DNA of 64,000 nucleotides from Cladorhizidae sp. MBARI D1340-BT2 (Eukaryota; Porifera; Demospongiae; Poecilosclerida; Cladorhizidae). The DNA is taken from positions 43,158,509 to 43,222,508 of the forward strand of contig JAQNBH010000009.1 of the NCBI GenBank assembly GCA_028752905.1. The letters are read 5' to 3'. This document shows, piece after piece, positions 26,262-39,500 of the stretch. The notes under the pieces are model-generated. The model was not told the DNA's origin. It saw only the letters and a program-made list of their open reading frames with translations, and did not search any database. The position numbers and the translations under genes are program-made. How positions within the stretch are numbered: position 1 is the stretch's first letter; the number at the start of each line of letters is the position of its first letter.

Positions 26262-27275
26262 TACTATGGCACCTTTATAAGGTAGGGGTTTGCATTAGGA
26301 CATACTCTAATTACACTTATACTATAGTAAGGGCACTTATGCAAGGTAGGGTTTGCATTAGGACATACTCTAATTACACTTATACTATAGTAAGGGCACT
26401 TATGAAAGGTAGGGTTTGCATTAGGACATACTCTAATTACACTTATACTATAGTAAGGGCACTTATGCAAGGTAGGGTTTGCATTAGGACATACTCTAAT
26501 TACACTTATACTATAGTAGGGGCACTTATGCAAGGTAGGGGTTTGCATTAGGACATACTCTAATTACACTTATACTATAGTAAGGGCACTTATGCAAGGT
26601 AGGGGTTTGCATTAGAACATACTCTAATTACACTTATAATATAGTAAGGGCACTTATGCAAGGTAGGGGTTTGCATTAGAACATACTCTAATTACACTTA
26701 TACTATAGTAAGGGCACTTATGCAAGGTAGGGGTTTGCATTAGCTAATTACACTTATTCTATAGTAAGGGCACTTATGCAAGGTAGGGGTTTGCATTAGC
26801 TAATTACACTTATTCTATAGTAAGGGCACTTATGCAAGGTAGGGGTTTGCATTAGCTAATTACTATAGTAAGGGCACTTATGCAAGGTAGGGTTTGCATT
26901 AGGACATACTCTAGTAGCACGGGCATTTATGCAAGGTAGGGTTTGCATTAGGACATACTATAGCTATACTCACACTATAGCACAGGCATTTATGCAAGGT
27001 AGGGTTTGCATTAGGACTTCTATAGCTACACTCTTGCACATGACTTTATGCAAGGCTGGGCCACACTCTTATTTTAGCATGTGCCTTTACACAGAGTGGG
27101 GTTTGCATTAAGCTACATTCATAAACACGTGCCTTTATGCAGGATAGGGTTGGCAGTAGGACATACTATGGCTACACTTATCTAGCACGTGCCTTTGTGC
27201 AAGGTAAGGTTTAGTATTAGGACATATTCTAACTACACTCCTTATGCAAAGTATGGGCTTTGCATTAGGATATAA
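26262..27275. repeat. 63-bp minisatellite, about 16 copies, decaying to the right
   Basis: The unit includes GGTAGGGTTTGCATTAGGAC and ACTATAGTAAGGGCACTTA. Copies after 26730 shorten and diverge, up to the LRRC74A-like stop codon. Confidence 0.9.
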
Positions 27276-27313
27276 CAGATACCAAAAAATCATCTAAAAT
27301 CAAACACGGGTGC

Positions 27314-27574
27314 TTACATGTAGTCAATAAAGTTAGGCGCTTCATCTGTGGGTGGGGCTGACTCCCTGCCCTTCCTCTCCTTGGAGCCAGGGGATGCTGA
27401 CTCTCTGCCCTTCCTCCCCTTGGAGCCGGGGGATGTTGACTCCCTGCCCTTCCTCTCCTTGGAGCTGGGGGATGCTGACTCCCTGTCCTTCCTCTCCTTG
27501 GAGCCGGGGGGCAGCACTTTGAACTCCATCATCAACTTCTTTCGCTCAAACTCCATCAGAGGGGCATTGATGTG
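27314..27574 (-). CDS. LRRC74A: LRRC74A-like exon 12 (C-terminus with short repeats)
   Basis: After acceptor CTTTCCAG the exon encodes HINAPLMEFERKKLMMEFK, a helical piece. Four to five imperfect repeats of SKERKGRESASPG follow (39-bp DNA units), then FIDYM and stop TAA at 27316-27314. The coding repeat is the same kind of tandem expansion seen in surrounding non-coding DNA. No AATAAA was found close downstream. Confidence 0.8.
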   Translation of the reverse strand, partial: HINAPLMEFERKKLMMEFKVLPPGSKERKDRESASPSSKERKGRESTSPGSKGRKGRESASPGSKERKGRESAPPTDEAPNFIDYM

Positions 27575-30500
27575 CTGGAAAGCAGGAAGGAGATAAAAAG
27601 AAAGAGACACTCCTTTGAAACTGCATTGTCTGACCACATCTTACAGCTCATGACCAGTAAAATAATAATCATGGCATTCTCATTAATGTCAGAGTTTTGT
27701 TTGACCTCATTATCACCAGCTGCGTCATTCATGCAACAGGGTTCACTCTCATTGTGTGCAGCTCCTTTGGATATAATTGGCGGGCAAAAAGCCACATGTC
27801 GGGTTGCCATGGAGTTAAGCAAGGCATAGCCTCACAATGTCTGCCAGTGTATATAATGGTGTGTCCATATAAATATAACTTATGGAGTTAAGCAAGGTAG
27901 AGCCTCACAATGTCTGCCAGTGTATATAATGGTGTGTGTATATAAATATAACTTATGGAGTTAAGCAAGGTAGAGCCTCACAATGTCTGCCAGTGTATAT
28001 AATGGTGTGTGTATATAAATATAATTTATGGAGTTAAGCAAGGTAGAGCCTCACAATGTCTGCCAGTGTATATAATGGTGTGTGCATATAAATATAACTT
28101 ATGGAGTTAAGCAAGGCAGAGCCTCACAATGTCTGCCAGTGTATATAATGGTGTGTGTATATAAATACAACTTATGGAGTTAAGCAAGGTAGAGCCTCAC
28201 AATGTCTGCCAGTGTATATAATGGTGTGTGTATATAAATATAACTTATGGAGTTAAGCAAGGTAGAGCCTCACAATGTCTGCCAGTGTATATAATGGTGT
28301 GTGTATATAAATATAACTTATGGAGTTAAGCAAGGTAGAGCCTCACAATGTCTGCCAGTGTATATAATGGTGTGTGCATATAAATATAACTTATGGAGTT
28401 AAGCAAGGCAGAGCCTCACAATGTCTGCCAGTGTATATAATGGTGTGTGTACATGTATATAAATATAACTTATGGAGTTAAGCAAGGTAGAGCCTCACAA
28501 TGTCTGCCAGTGTATATAATGGTGTGTGTATATAAATACAACTTATGGAGTTAAGCAAGGTAGAGCCTCACAATGCCTGCCAGTGTATATAATGGTGTGT
28601 GTATATAAATATAACTTATGGAGTTAAGCAAGGTAGAGCCTCACAATGCCTGCCAGTGTATATAATGGTGTGTGCATATAAATACAACTTATGGAGTTAA
28701 GCAAGGTAGAGCCTCACAATGTCTGCCAGTGTATATAATGGTGTGTGTATATAAATACAACTTATGGAGTTAAGCAAGGTAGAGCCTCACAATGTCTGCC
28801 AGTGTATATAATGGTGTGTGTATATAAGTGTGTGTATATAAATGTAATAAAAATGATGATTGCCAACAAAAAAATAACAAGAAGAAAACAAGCACGTGCC
28901 ATTGTTATTGGCTTGTTCTGTGGATTTCTCCTCTTCAATCAGCTCTTGTTTCTATTGCCAACATTTCAACCAAAATATTTCGTTCTTCATCAGGGAGAAA
29001 GCATCAGTAAAAGCTGACTGATGGAGAAATCCACGGAATATTACAATCACTCTGACAACCCTTTACCATCTAAAATCATGTATGCCAAATATTGTATGGC
29101 AATAGTGGTCCTATTCTCATGGAAAGTCACTAGACCATGTTTCTCATGCATCCATTCACTCACTCACAGAGAAGCTCACCTTGAGGGCGCCTCTGAATTC
29201 CTCCTCTGAGAGTAGCTTCTTCCTGTCCTTGTCAAACAAGATACACAAATTTTCCAGCTTGATGTTCTCCTTTTTGCAATACTCTGCCAGCTTGACCTCA
29301 GGTGGAAGGAGGGGCTTGGGGGGCTTGAACCCACCCACCCCTCCGTGCTCCACCCGGAGGTGAGTGTGACTTTTCTTCAGCTCTTCGACTATCCTCTCTA
29401 GGTCCAGGGTGAGGGTAATGGCGTGGAGGTTCAGACATTGCAATCCACTGGACGGGTTGTTCTGCACTGCCCCCAGCAAGGCAACTAGACCAGGTGGCTG
29501 GATGTGATTCTTGCCCATCTGGAACCACATGACGATGATAATGACTACGAACAAATGTGCTTGTCTCTGTGAACTATTCTACGTGGAGGGTGGTGGAAGA
29601 GAGAGCATGTTTGGAGCACCACTCACCTTCAGCACTTGCAAGCTGTCATGGGATGGGATGACTTTGGACAGGGCAATAGCTCCCACTTGAGTGACACGGT
29701 TACTACTGGAATTTTGCAAGGGAAAACATCAAACAATTATTATAGCTAGCACTACACAGAGCAACGTGTGAGGAAGCACCCACCACAACAAGTGGAACAT
29801 GACGGAGATGTGCAAGTACACCTCAGTATTTGCACTAATGACTTGGCATGGCGCTAACAATAACAACAATAATAATTACTTTTTATGCCTACTTCAATTC
29901 AGCTGAAAGTTCGAAGTTCATACTAGGCTGTGCCACCTTACAGAGATATAGTGGTCGGTTATGAGCAGAAGTCCTGTGACATTAACATCATCTTAACCCT
30001 CTAGTGGATTGTGGGGTTAACATCACCTTAACCCTTTAGTGGATGAAGTGCGTACAGGTGAGCAGAATGGGGTTAACATCACCTTAACCCTCTAGTGGGT
30101 GTAAGTGCTTACAGGTGAGCAGAATGGGGGGGTTAACACCACCATAACCCTTCAGTGGATGTAAGTGCCTACAGGTGAGTATATTCACGAGTAAATTGTC
30201 ATCATATTCTGCATCTCCTGTTCATTGTTACGAGGCTCTATTTAGAGACATGACTATGCTTGAAAACAACTAAGCAAATAGACTAAATCTTCTCATACCT
30301 GGTTTAAATATTCTGTACTCCATGCAATATATATATTTTTTAACAAGTTAAGTAATAATGGCTAACTGCAAAACCTTCAGGTCATGATAAAATGATGGAT
30401 TCTCTCTGCGGACAGGCACCTGGAGCTATTGCTAGCCAAACCTATCTTTCAGTCAAGCCTCCATAAGCTACTGCTCTTCTCCTCCATAAGCTACTACTCT

Positions 30501-33500
30501 TCTCAATATAGACAAAGAGATGGACTAGAAGAACCAGCACTGTTGGTAAGTTTAGCTTCAAACTTAGCAGAATATTGTGAGTTCCTAGCACCCTTGCTTG
30601 ATACCAGAATATTTGTGAGGCCATAACATCCCTTGCTTAGCACCTTGCTTAGCAGAATATTTATGAGGCCAAAGCATCCCTTGCTTGGTAGCAGAATATT
30701 TGTACGGCCATAGCATTCCTTGCTTGGCAGCAGAATATCTGTGAGGCCATAGCATCCCTTGCTTGGCAGCAGAATATTTGTGAGGCCATAACATCCCTTG
30801 CTTGGCAGCAGAATATTTGTGAGGCCATAGCATCCCTTGCTTGGCAGCAGAATATTTGTGAGGCCATAACATCCCTTGCTTGGCAGCAGAATATCTGTGA
30901 GGCCATAGCATCCCTTGCTTGGCAGCAGAGTATTTGTGAGGCCATAACATCCCTTGCTTGGCAGCAGAATATTTGTGAGGCCATAACATCCTGCTGTGAG
31001 GCCATAGCATCCCTTGCTTGGCAGCAGAGTATTTTTGAGGCCATAGCATCCCTTGCTTGGCAGCAGAGTATTTTTGAGGCCATAGCATTCTTTGCTTGGC
31101 AGCAGAGTATTTGTGAGGCCATAGCATCCCTTGCTTGGTAGCAGAATATTTGTAAGGCCATGGTAGTTTAATAGCAGAATATTTGTGAGGCCATAGCATC
31201 CCTTGCTTAGCAGAATATCTGTGAGGCCATAGCATCCCTTGCTTGGTAGCAGAATATTTGTGAGGCCATAACACCCCTTGCTTGGCAGCAGAATATTTGT
31301 AAGGCTATAGTAGTTTGGTAGCAGAATATTTGTGAGGCCATAGCATCCCTTGCTTAGCAGAATATTTGTGAGGCCCTATTGCTTGGTAGCAGAATATTTG
31401 TGAGGCCATAGTGTCCCTTGCTTAGCAGAATATTTGTGAGGCCCTATTGCTTGGTAGCAGAATATTTGTGAGGCCATAGTGTCCCTTGCTTAGCAGAATA
31501 TCTGTCAGACCATAGCATCCCTTGCTTGGTAGCGAATATTTGTGAGGCCATAGTAGTTTGGTAGCAGAATATTTGTGAGGCCATAGTAGTTTGGTAGCAG
31601 AATATTTGTGAGGCCATAGCTTAGCAGAATATTTGTGAGGCCATAACATCCCTTGCTTGGTAGCAGAATATTTGTGAGGCCATAACATCCCTTGCTTGGT
31701 AGCAGAATATTTGTGAGGCCATAGTAGTTTGGTAGCAGAATATTTGTGAGGCCATAGCTTAGCAGAATATTTGTGAGGCCATAACATCCCTTGCTTGATA
31801 GCAGAATATTTGTGAGGCCATAACATCCCTTGCTTGGTAGCAGAATATTTGTGAGGCCATAACATCCCTTGCTTGGTAGCAGAATATTTGTGAGGCCCTA
31901 TTGCTTGGTAGTTTAAAGATTCGAATATTCGTATATTTTGAACTCTCTTATTGAATTAGAAAAACACGAATGACTCTCAAAATAATAAGCTGACTATTTG
32001 TTGTGACGTCACAGCCATGTACGTTCTCACGCGTCCAGTGTTGTCGGGTCCAGCTGCCAAAGTATCCCCCCCCCCCCCCCAGTGGGAGAACTCACGATCA
32101 TTTGTAGACATGCTGGTGTGTGGACTTGTCAACCTGAACAAGTTGTGTGAGTGGGCGAGGTAGCCTGTGGGTGGTGGCATTACCGGACCTGGGGCGGGTG
32201 CCGGCACCGGTTTCCCTGTGGGAGCAGGTGTTGCAGGAGAGTGTCTAGGCCAAGCCAAAGGATTCGTCGGTAAACGCGGGCTTGACTCAGCCTACCGAAA
32301 CAGTGTCTGGTTTGCCTTTGATGTCCAGCATGAAATACTTGTCAGTGCAGTCGAGTACACGATAAGGCCCGTCATACAGGCACTGTAGAGGCGTGTGGTG
32401 GGCATCGCGGCGAACAAAAATGAAGGGCGTCATGTGAAGGTTGTCCGGCACTTGTGACCGGTGTTGCCCGTGCCATGCAACTGGCTGCGCACGAAGCTGC
32501 TTTATGGTCGTGCAGAGACGGCCCAGCAGTGTGCCCGGGTCATCTGCCCCACGAGTGCGATGAGAGTCAACGTTGAAAAAATTGCCCGGCAGATGTAGGG
32601 TGGTGCCATATACCAACTCAGCAGATGCACAGCCCAAGTCATCCTTGGGTGTCGAACGGATGCCGAGGAGGACAATTGGAAGTTCATACATCTAATTGTT
32701 GTTGGTCAGGCAAGCCTTGAGAGAGGCCTTCAGCTGTCTGTGAAAGCACTCGACCATTCCGTTAGCCTGCAGATGATAGGCCGTGGTACATTGTTGACGA
32801 GTGCCCAGCCAGTTCAGTTCAGCCCAGAGATGAATTGGCGTCTGCAGTCGGAGGTGATCTCAAGCGGGACTCCGAAACGCGCAACCCAGTGGGAGAACAG
32901 TACCCAGGCGCAAGAAGGAGCCATCGCTTCAGGCCACCATGTGAAACGGTCAACGATTGTGAACAAGTTGTTTTTGCCCTGGCAGACCGAAAGTGGGCCG
33001 ACAATGTTGATGTGGAGGGTCGCGGACCGGCGGTCCGGAACGTCATACTGCTGGACAGGAGCAGCCACATGGCAGTGAATTTTGGCCCACTGGCACTCGA
33101 GGCAGGTGCGGGCCCAGGCCCCTACATACGCGTTGAGAGTTATGCTGGTGGTTGCAGTAGTGCTCGAGTGGACCAGCAGGTGGCACTGGCGAGCGCTTCT
33201 TTGGCCTGCCAGAAAGCATTGTCCATGGTTGGCGACCACGTAAGCTGTTTAACTTTCCCAGCAGTGGCCATGTGAAGCATTGTTCGGCTGCATGAGAACT
33301 GAACCAGTGATAGCAGTTTACCATGTCCAGGAACTCCTGAGGGTCCTTGACATCTGCTGGCAGGGGAAAACGTGCGATGACCTTGTCATGGTCGGGCGAC
33401 AGACGCCAGCCATGGAGTCAATGGAGCTGACCCAAAGCACACACTTGCTGGGGTTGATGACCAAGCCGTAGGCCGTGAGGTGCTTGAAGAGTAGTTGGAG

Positions 33501-36500
33501 GTGGCAGCGATGGTCGGCTGGTGATTTGCTGGCCACCAAGATGTCATCCAGATACACGAAGACAAAGCCCAGATCCTGGCAGACCTGATCCATAAGGCAC
33601 TGGAACGATTGAGCAGCATTGCTCAAACTGTACGTCATGCACGTGTACTCCCAAAGACCAACTGGCATGATTACAGCAGTCTTAGGAATGTCGGCTTTGT
33701 GAACAGGAATCTGGTGGTAGGCCCGCACCAAGTCAATCTTAGAAAAGATTGTGCACCCATGCAATTGCGACATGAAGTCCTGGATGTGTGGCACCGGGTA
33801 GCGGTCATGTTTGGTGGCCTCGTTGAGGCACCAGTAGTCACCGCAAGGTCGCCAGTCGCCTAACGGTTTAGGCACCATGTGAAGTGGCGATGCCCATGGG
33901 CTGGGTGACTGCCGGATGATGCCCATCTTCTCCATTTTCTTGAACTCCCGTTTAGCTTCCTGCAATTTATCTGGTGGAAGGTGGCGGACGCGAGTATGGA
34001 CCAGTGGTCCGTCAGTTGGGATGTGATGTTCCACCCCATGCGTCATCTCAGGTGAGGTGAAGTTTGGCTTGGTGAGCATAGGAAACTCAGTGAGGATCCG
34101 GGTGAACTTGTTGTTGGCAGTGCCAGCATAGTGGAGTCCGAGTGAGGTTGAGGCTGACTGGTAGGCAGGAATGCTGGCATACGTCTCATGGTCTACCAGG
34201 CGTTAGCCTTGTAGATCAATGAGCAACCCTTTCAGCAAGAAGAAATTGGCCCCGAGAATGGGCTGAGACATGTTGGCGAGCGCAAAAGTCCAGGTAAACT
34301 TTTGGAATCCGAGGTTCAGCAGGATGTTGCATGTGCCATGCATCTGAATGGTGGTGCCATTGGCAGCCACCAGAGAATCCGTTTTTGGCCCCAGATGGTC
34401 CCAGAAAATGCTGACCTCGGGGGCCAAAAACAGATTCTCTGGTGGCCGTCCAGTTCTATTAGCTGCGTGGTCTTATCATCCTCTGTGAAGGTGTAGGCTT
34501 CGAGCATGGCCTCTTTGAGGCTGGCGTACTTGTTGTCGGCCAGCGGGGTCTTGAGGGCGGAGCTGATCCTGTGGGCAGTCGCCTGGTCCAGGGCAGCGAT
34601 GACATGGTAGCATCTGGTCTCGTCGGCCACGATGTTCCGATGAAACTGGGCCTCAGCCTGGGTGAACCAGGTGCAGGGGTTAGCCACCCAGAAACTAGGG
34701 AGCTTGATTGCGACAGCGTCAACAGCCATTTTCAGGGGCTGTCTGTTGTTGGGAACTCTGGCTTGTCAGTGGATGCCAGACACGTCGGTGACAATGTCAG
34801 ATGGCACCCTGACGATGTTCTTCCACAGGGTCACCATTTTAGAGATTCGAATATTCATATATTTTGATATTGAACATGAATGACTCTCAAAATATAATCA
34901 GCTGACTATTCATTGTGACGTCAGAGCCGCATACGTTCTCATGCATCCAGAGTTGCTTGGTCCAGCCATCAAAGTAAAAGAATATTTGTGAGGCCATAGC
35001 ATCCCTTGCTTTGGTAGCAGATTATTTGTGAGGCCCTAGTGCTCCTTGCTTGGTAGCAGAATATCTGTGAGGCCCATGCATTGCTTGGTAGCAGAATATT
35101 TATGAGGCCTTAGTGCTCCTTGCTTTGTAGCAGAATATCTGTGAGGCCATCCATAGCCATGCATTGCTTGGTAGCAGAATATTTGTGAGACCTGCTCCTT
35201 GCTTGGTAGTTTAGAGATTCGATATTTTGAACTCTCTTGAAAAACTTGAATGACTCTCAAAATAATCAGCTGACTATTCGTTGTGATGCCACAGCCGCAT
35301 ATGTTCTCAAGCATCCAGCGTTGCTAAGTCCAGCCGCCAAAATAGCCCCCCCGAACCCACGATCGTTTGTATGCGCGCTGGTGTGTGGACGTGTCGAACA
35401 ACCCCCAATATGAAGTCAGTCTGTCTGTTGTTTTTGTATGACCAATTATTTTCCCAGGAACACATTGGTGGACACATTGGCAGAACCAGGTCAAAGTTTG
35501 TGTGGCCTGAACCACCCAAGGAAGGTTCTAAGCCCAAACATACCTTGGTTTTGCTTTTTGAGAACGGAGAAATTGGCCAGTTTGTGACCAACAGCAGCCA
35601 TTTTGTTTAGAGAACACACTTGCACACGCATTCTCAATGATAGCACACAAGTAATGCAACATGGCTGTGTTACTGACTAACTACGCTAGCTAGGTTAGAG
35701 CTCAGGGTGCCTACTGCTTCTTGGGAATCCCAGCTACTGGGTGCCTCTGTTTCATCTGGAGCACAGGTATTGGATGCCTAAGCTCTTCTTCATGGGGAGC
35801 CCACAATGCATGTATCTGTGTGTAAATATGTGAATACATATATACACCTAGATACATGCTCTGGCCTAGACACACAGTGGCTTTGCTACTGAGATGTACA
35901 GTAATGATGCTCATCTCTTCTTCTCTGGCTGTGTGCAGCTTCTCCTGAACACCACCCTAGTCGGCTGCTCTAGCTATGCCATTGCTTGTTGAGAATCTCA
36001 TGAAGGAGATTCATTTTCTAGCTGCAAGCAGCTTCTCCTGAGCACCACCCTAGTCGGCTGCTTTAGTATTCCATAGCTATGCCATTTCTTGTTGACAATC
36101 TCATGATGAAGGAGATTCATTTTCTAGCTGCAAGCAGCTTCTCCTGAGCACCGCCTAGTTTGCTATCTTTATTCCACGCTAGTCGTCGAGGATAACAGAG
36201 ACGACATAACCTGAGTTTTTGTTTTGGTTGCATTGGTGGGCTTGCATTGGTGGGCTAAGGAGGGCTAAGGATAATAATTCAAAAGCTTTTTGTTGGGTAG
36301 TTGTTGTTGCAGGGTAGTTGTTGATAATGCCTCTGTGTTGCAGGGTAGTTGTTGATAATGCTGCTGGGTTGCAGGGTAGTTGTTGATAATGCCGCTGTGT
36401 TGCAGGGTAGATGTTGATAATGCCGCTGTGTTGCAGGGTAGATGTTGATAATGCTGCTGGGTTGCAGGGTAGTTGTTGATAATGCCGCTGTGTTGCAGGG

Positions 36501-39500
36501 TAGATGTTGATAATGCCTCTGTGTTGCAGGGTAGATGTTGATAATGCCGCTGTGTTGCAGGGTAGATGTTGATAATGCCTCTGTGTTGCAGGGTAGATGT
36601 TGATAATGTTGTTGGGTTGCGTCATGTGTATCGTTGTGAACGTAAATATATATATATATTATATATATATGCATGCCAGTCATTTCCCTAAACATAATGG
36701 TCGTTTTCATTCTTCATTTCAAAAATTCAAAACCAAATATATATTTTACTTAAAACTTCCTTGGTTTTTTTATAATAGGCCATACCGAGTCTTAGTCTGG
36801 AGAGGTTCCTGGGCTCCTGAGAAATAAGCGGCCATAAAACATGGATGCTACTACATTGAAGACCACACATATTCAGGGAGTCTTTGGGGGGCTACAATAA
36901 TGTTCTATTATGATTTATGCAAGGGAAAGAAAAGAGAGAGATGGTCCTTGAAGATGGCTACAATAAGTTGGATGACCCTTTACCAACCCATTGATGCAAT
37001 TTTAATGGTAAAGGGTCACTCAACTTGTTGTGGCCTACAAGAGTGCACTCTTGTTTTCTTTTTATTATTTTTGACAAGTTAATTAGTTTTCAATGAGAAG
37101 TCACTTCGGATGACTCCTTTTCACAAGCAAAAATATTAAATTTGTCAAAATATTTTTGTCTGTGGAAAGAAGAAATAATGTTTGAACTATATACAACAAG
37201 AAATATCCAACAATCTGTGTTCTTGTTTCTTGTTTGCTTGTTATTGTTATTTGCTTGTTTATTGTTTACTGTTTGTTTGCTTGTTATTGGTTTTTTTAAA
37301 TATTTTTATTTTTTGCTTGTCTATTGTTTTCTTGTTTATTGTTTGTAGTATACTCTAGTAGTTCAGTCGGTCATCGAGTTCTGCAGCGTCCAATTCCAAG
37401 CGTTTTAGTCTATAGCGTTCGAGAATGACTCCTTTTAAATATTTTTCTAGCATGCTTCTTCTTCTTCTTCTATGCTAGACAAATTAAAGTTCATCGGATC
37501 TTGTTGTGTTATTCAATTTAGCCCTTGATAGAGGATTAGGTACAGCCTCCTTCAAGGACTTGGTAAAAGTTGCACGGGAGAACCACAAACCAAACAGCAG
37601 AGAAGACAAAAGTCCCAATAAACCACCAGTGATCCCTTGTTCTGCTTCTAGTAATCTAGCTAGCTGGAGTCGATGAATATTACCTTGTCTGATAATCCTT
37701 ACCAACTTTTTTCCCTAGAATCGAAAAACAGATTAGTCACTGTAAGGCGACGAAAAAAAATTTGATACCAAAATTATGAGTGGACGCAGTTATGCGAGGG
37801 AAAGAAAATTAGTAATGATCCTTGGAGATGAATTTCAATGATTTTAGTCAGCTGGTTTACTACCTGATGAAGGATTCAAGGCATGCTGGAAGTCTTTCTT
37901 GGAGAAAATATCATTACAAACTTCCATTTCTGCTGCAAGAAGCTACCAATAATTATGAGTTACAGCTGCTTTGTTTCTTTAGATTGTTTCTGCCATTAGG
38001 AAATGCTAACCCTCTCCCTTATGTACCTCACATCCAGCTCCACTAGGGTAGAGTTCAGCTTGAGAGCTTCTGCTAGTGCACACACCCCTTCATCAGCGAA
38101 CCCATTGTAGGCAAGGTTCAGCTTCCTCAGTGCATTATTGCTCTGTAAAAATATATGCTGTTAGAAAGCCACACAAGTCAAAAGTTTCCACTCGAATGCA
38201 TGATTGAGAATTTGAGTTGACGCATCTCTACATATCTCCTCTATGATATGGCTACTCACCTTCAAGCCTTCAGCTATAGCCCTAGCCCCTTTCCTCCGAA
38301 AAATGTTCCAGCTAAGGTCCAAGAACTGGATGGTTTCGCTGTCCCCTACACAAGGATAATGCAATGGCATCAATATGGCTAGGTTATATATGATGCACTC
38401 GGTTTTGTATCAGAGTCTCGTAGTGCAATACTCCATACACACTAAATTTACATTTTGGAACCATATTTTGTGTGAATTCAAACCATTCCGAACACTCCAT
38501 TTGCTTTGATCCATTTTTTTATATATGGCAGATGGCTATGGCAGATGGCTAAAAAAAAACACGTAGCATCTTGCAGCAGAAATGGTTAACTTAAAGATGG
38601 CTTAGATCTTCCATCTATCGTTAATATACATTTGCACATGACAGTAAGATTTCTACATGGTTGATCCATTCCTTGCTACTTGCAAGAATGGCTCCAGATA
38701 ACTATCAAAGATATTCCATATCATAGGATGCTCCAGATAGCAGTCACAGATATTCCATGGGGAACACATCATGGAATGCTCCAGATAGCAGTCACAGATA
38801 TTCCATGGGGAACACATCATGGAATGCTCCAGATAGCAGTCACAGATATTCCATGGGGAACACATCATGGAATGCTCCAGATAGCAGTCACAGATATTCC
38901 ATGGGGAACACATCATGGAATGCTCCAGATAGCAGTCACAGATATTCCATGGGGAACACATCATGGAATGCTCCAGATAGCAGTCACAGATATTCCATGG
39001 GGAACGCATCATGGAATGCTCCAGATAGCAGTCACAGATATTCCATGGGGAACACATCATGGAATGCTCCAGATAGCAGTCACAGATATTCCATGGGGAA
39101 CACATCATGGATTGCTCCAGATAGCAGTCACAGATATTCCATGGGGAACACATCATGGAATGCTCCAGATAGCAGTCACAGATATTCGATGGGGAACACA
39201 TCATGGAATGCTCCAGATAGCAGTCACAGATATTCCATGGGGAACACATCATGGAATGCTCCAGATAGCAGTCACAGATATTCCATGGGGAACGCATCAT
39301 GGAATGCTCCAGATAGATATTCCATGGGGAACACATCATGGAATGCTCCAGATAGCAGTCACAGATATTCCATGGGGAACACATCATGGAATGCTCCAGA
39401 TAGCAGTCACAGATATTCCATGGGGAACGCATCATGGAATGCTCCAGATAGCAGTCACAGATATTCCATGGGGAACGCATCATGGAATGCTCCAGATAGC

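Larger units (their letters stand above)
31912..34976 (-). mobile_element. Ty3/Gypsy LTR retrotransposon, decayed, about 3.1 kb
   Basis: Read on the minus strand the order is LTR (34976-34837), primer-binding site (34836-34823), gag, protease, reverse transcriptase, integrase, purine tract (about 32082-32068) and LTR (32066-31912). RT-before-integrase order and the RT sequence place it in Ty3/Gypsy. The LTRs are short (about 140-155 bp) and have clearly diverged, so the insertion is old. The element interrupts one monomer of a 39-bp minisatellite. Frames are broken in several places and most of RNase H is missing, so it is not autonomous. Confidence 0.85.
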
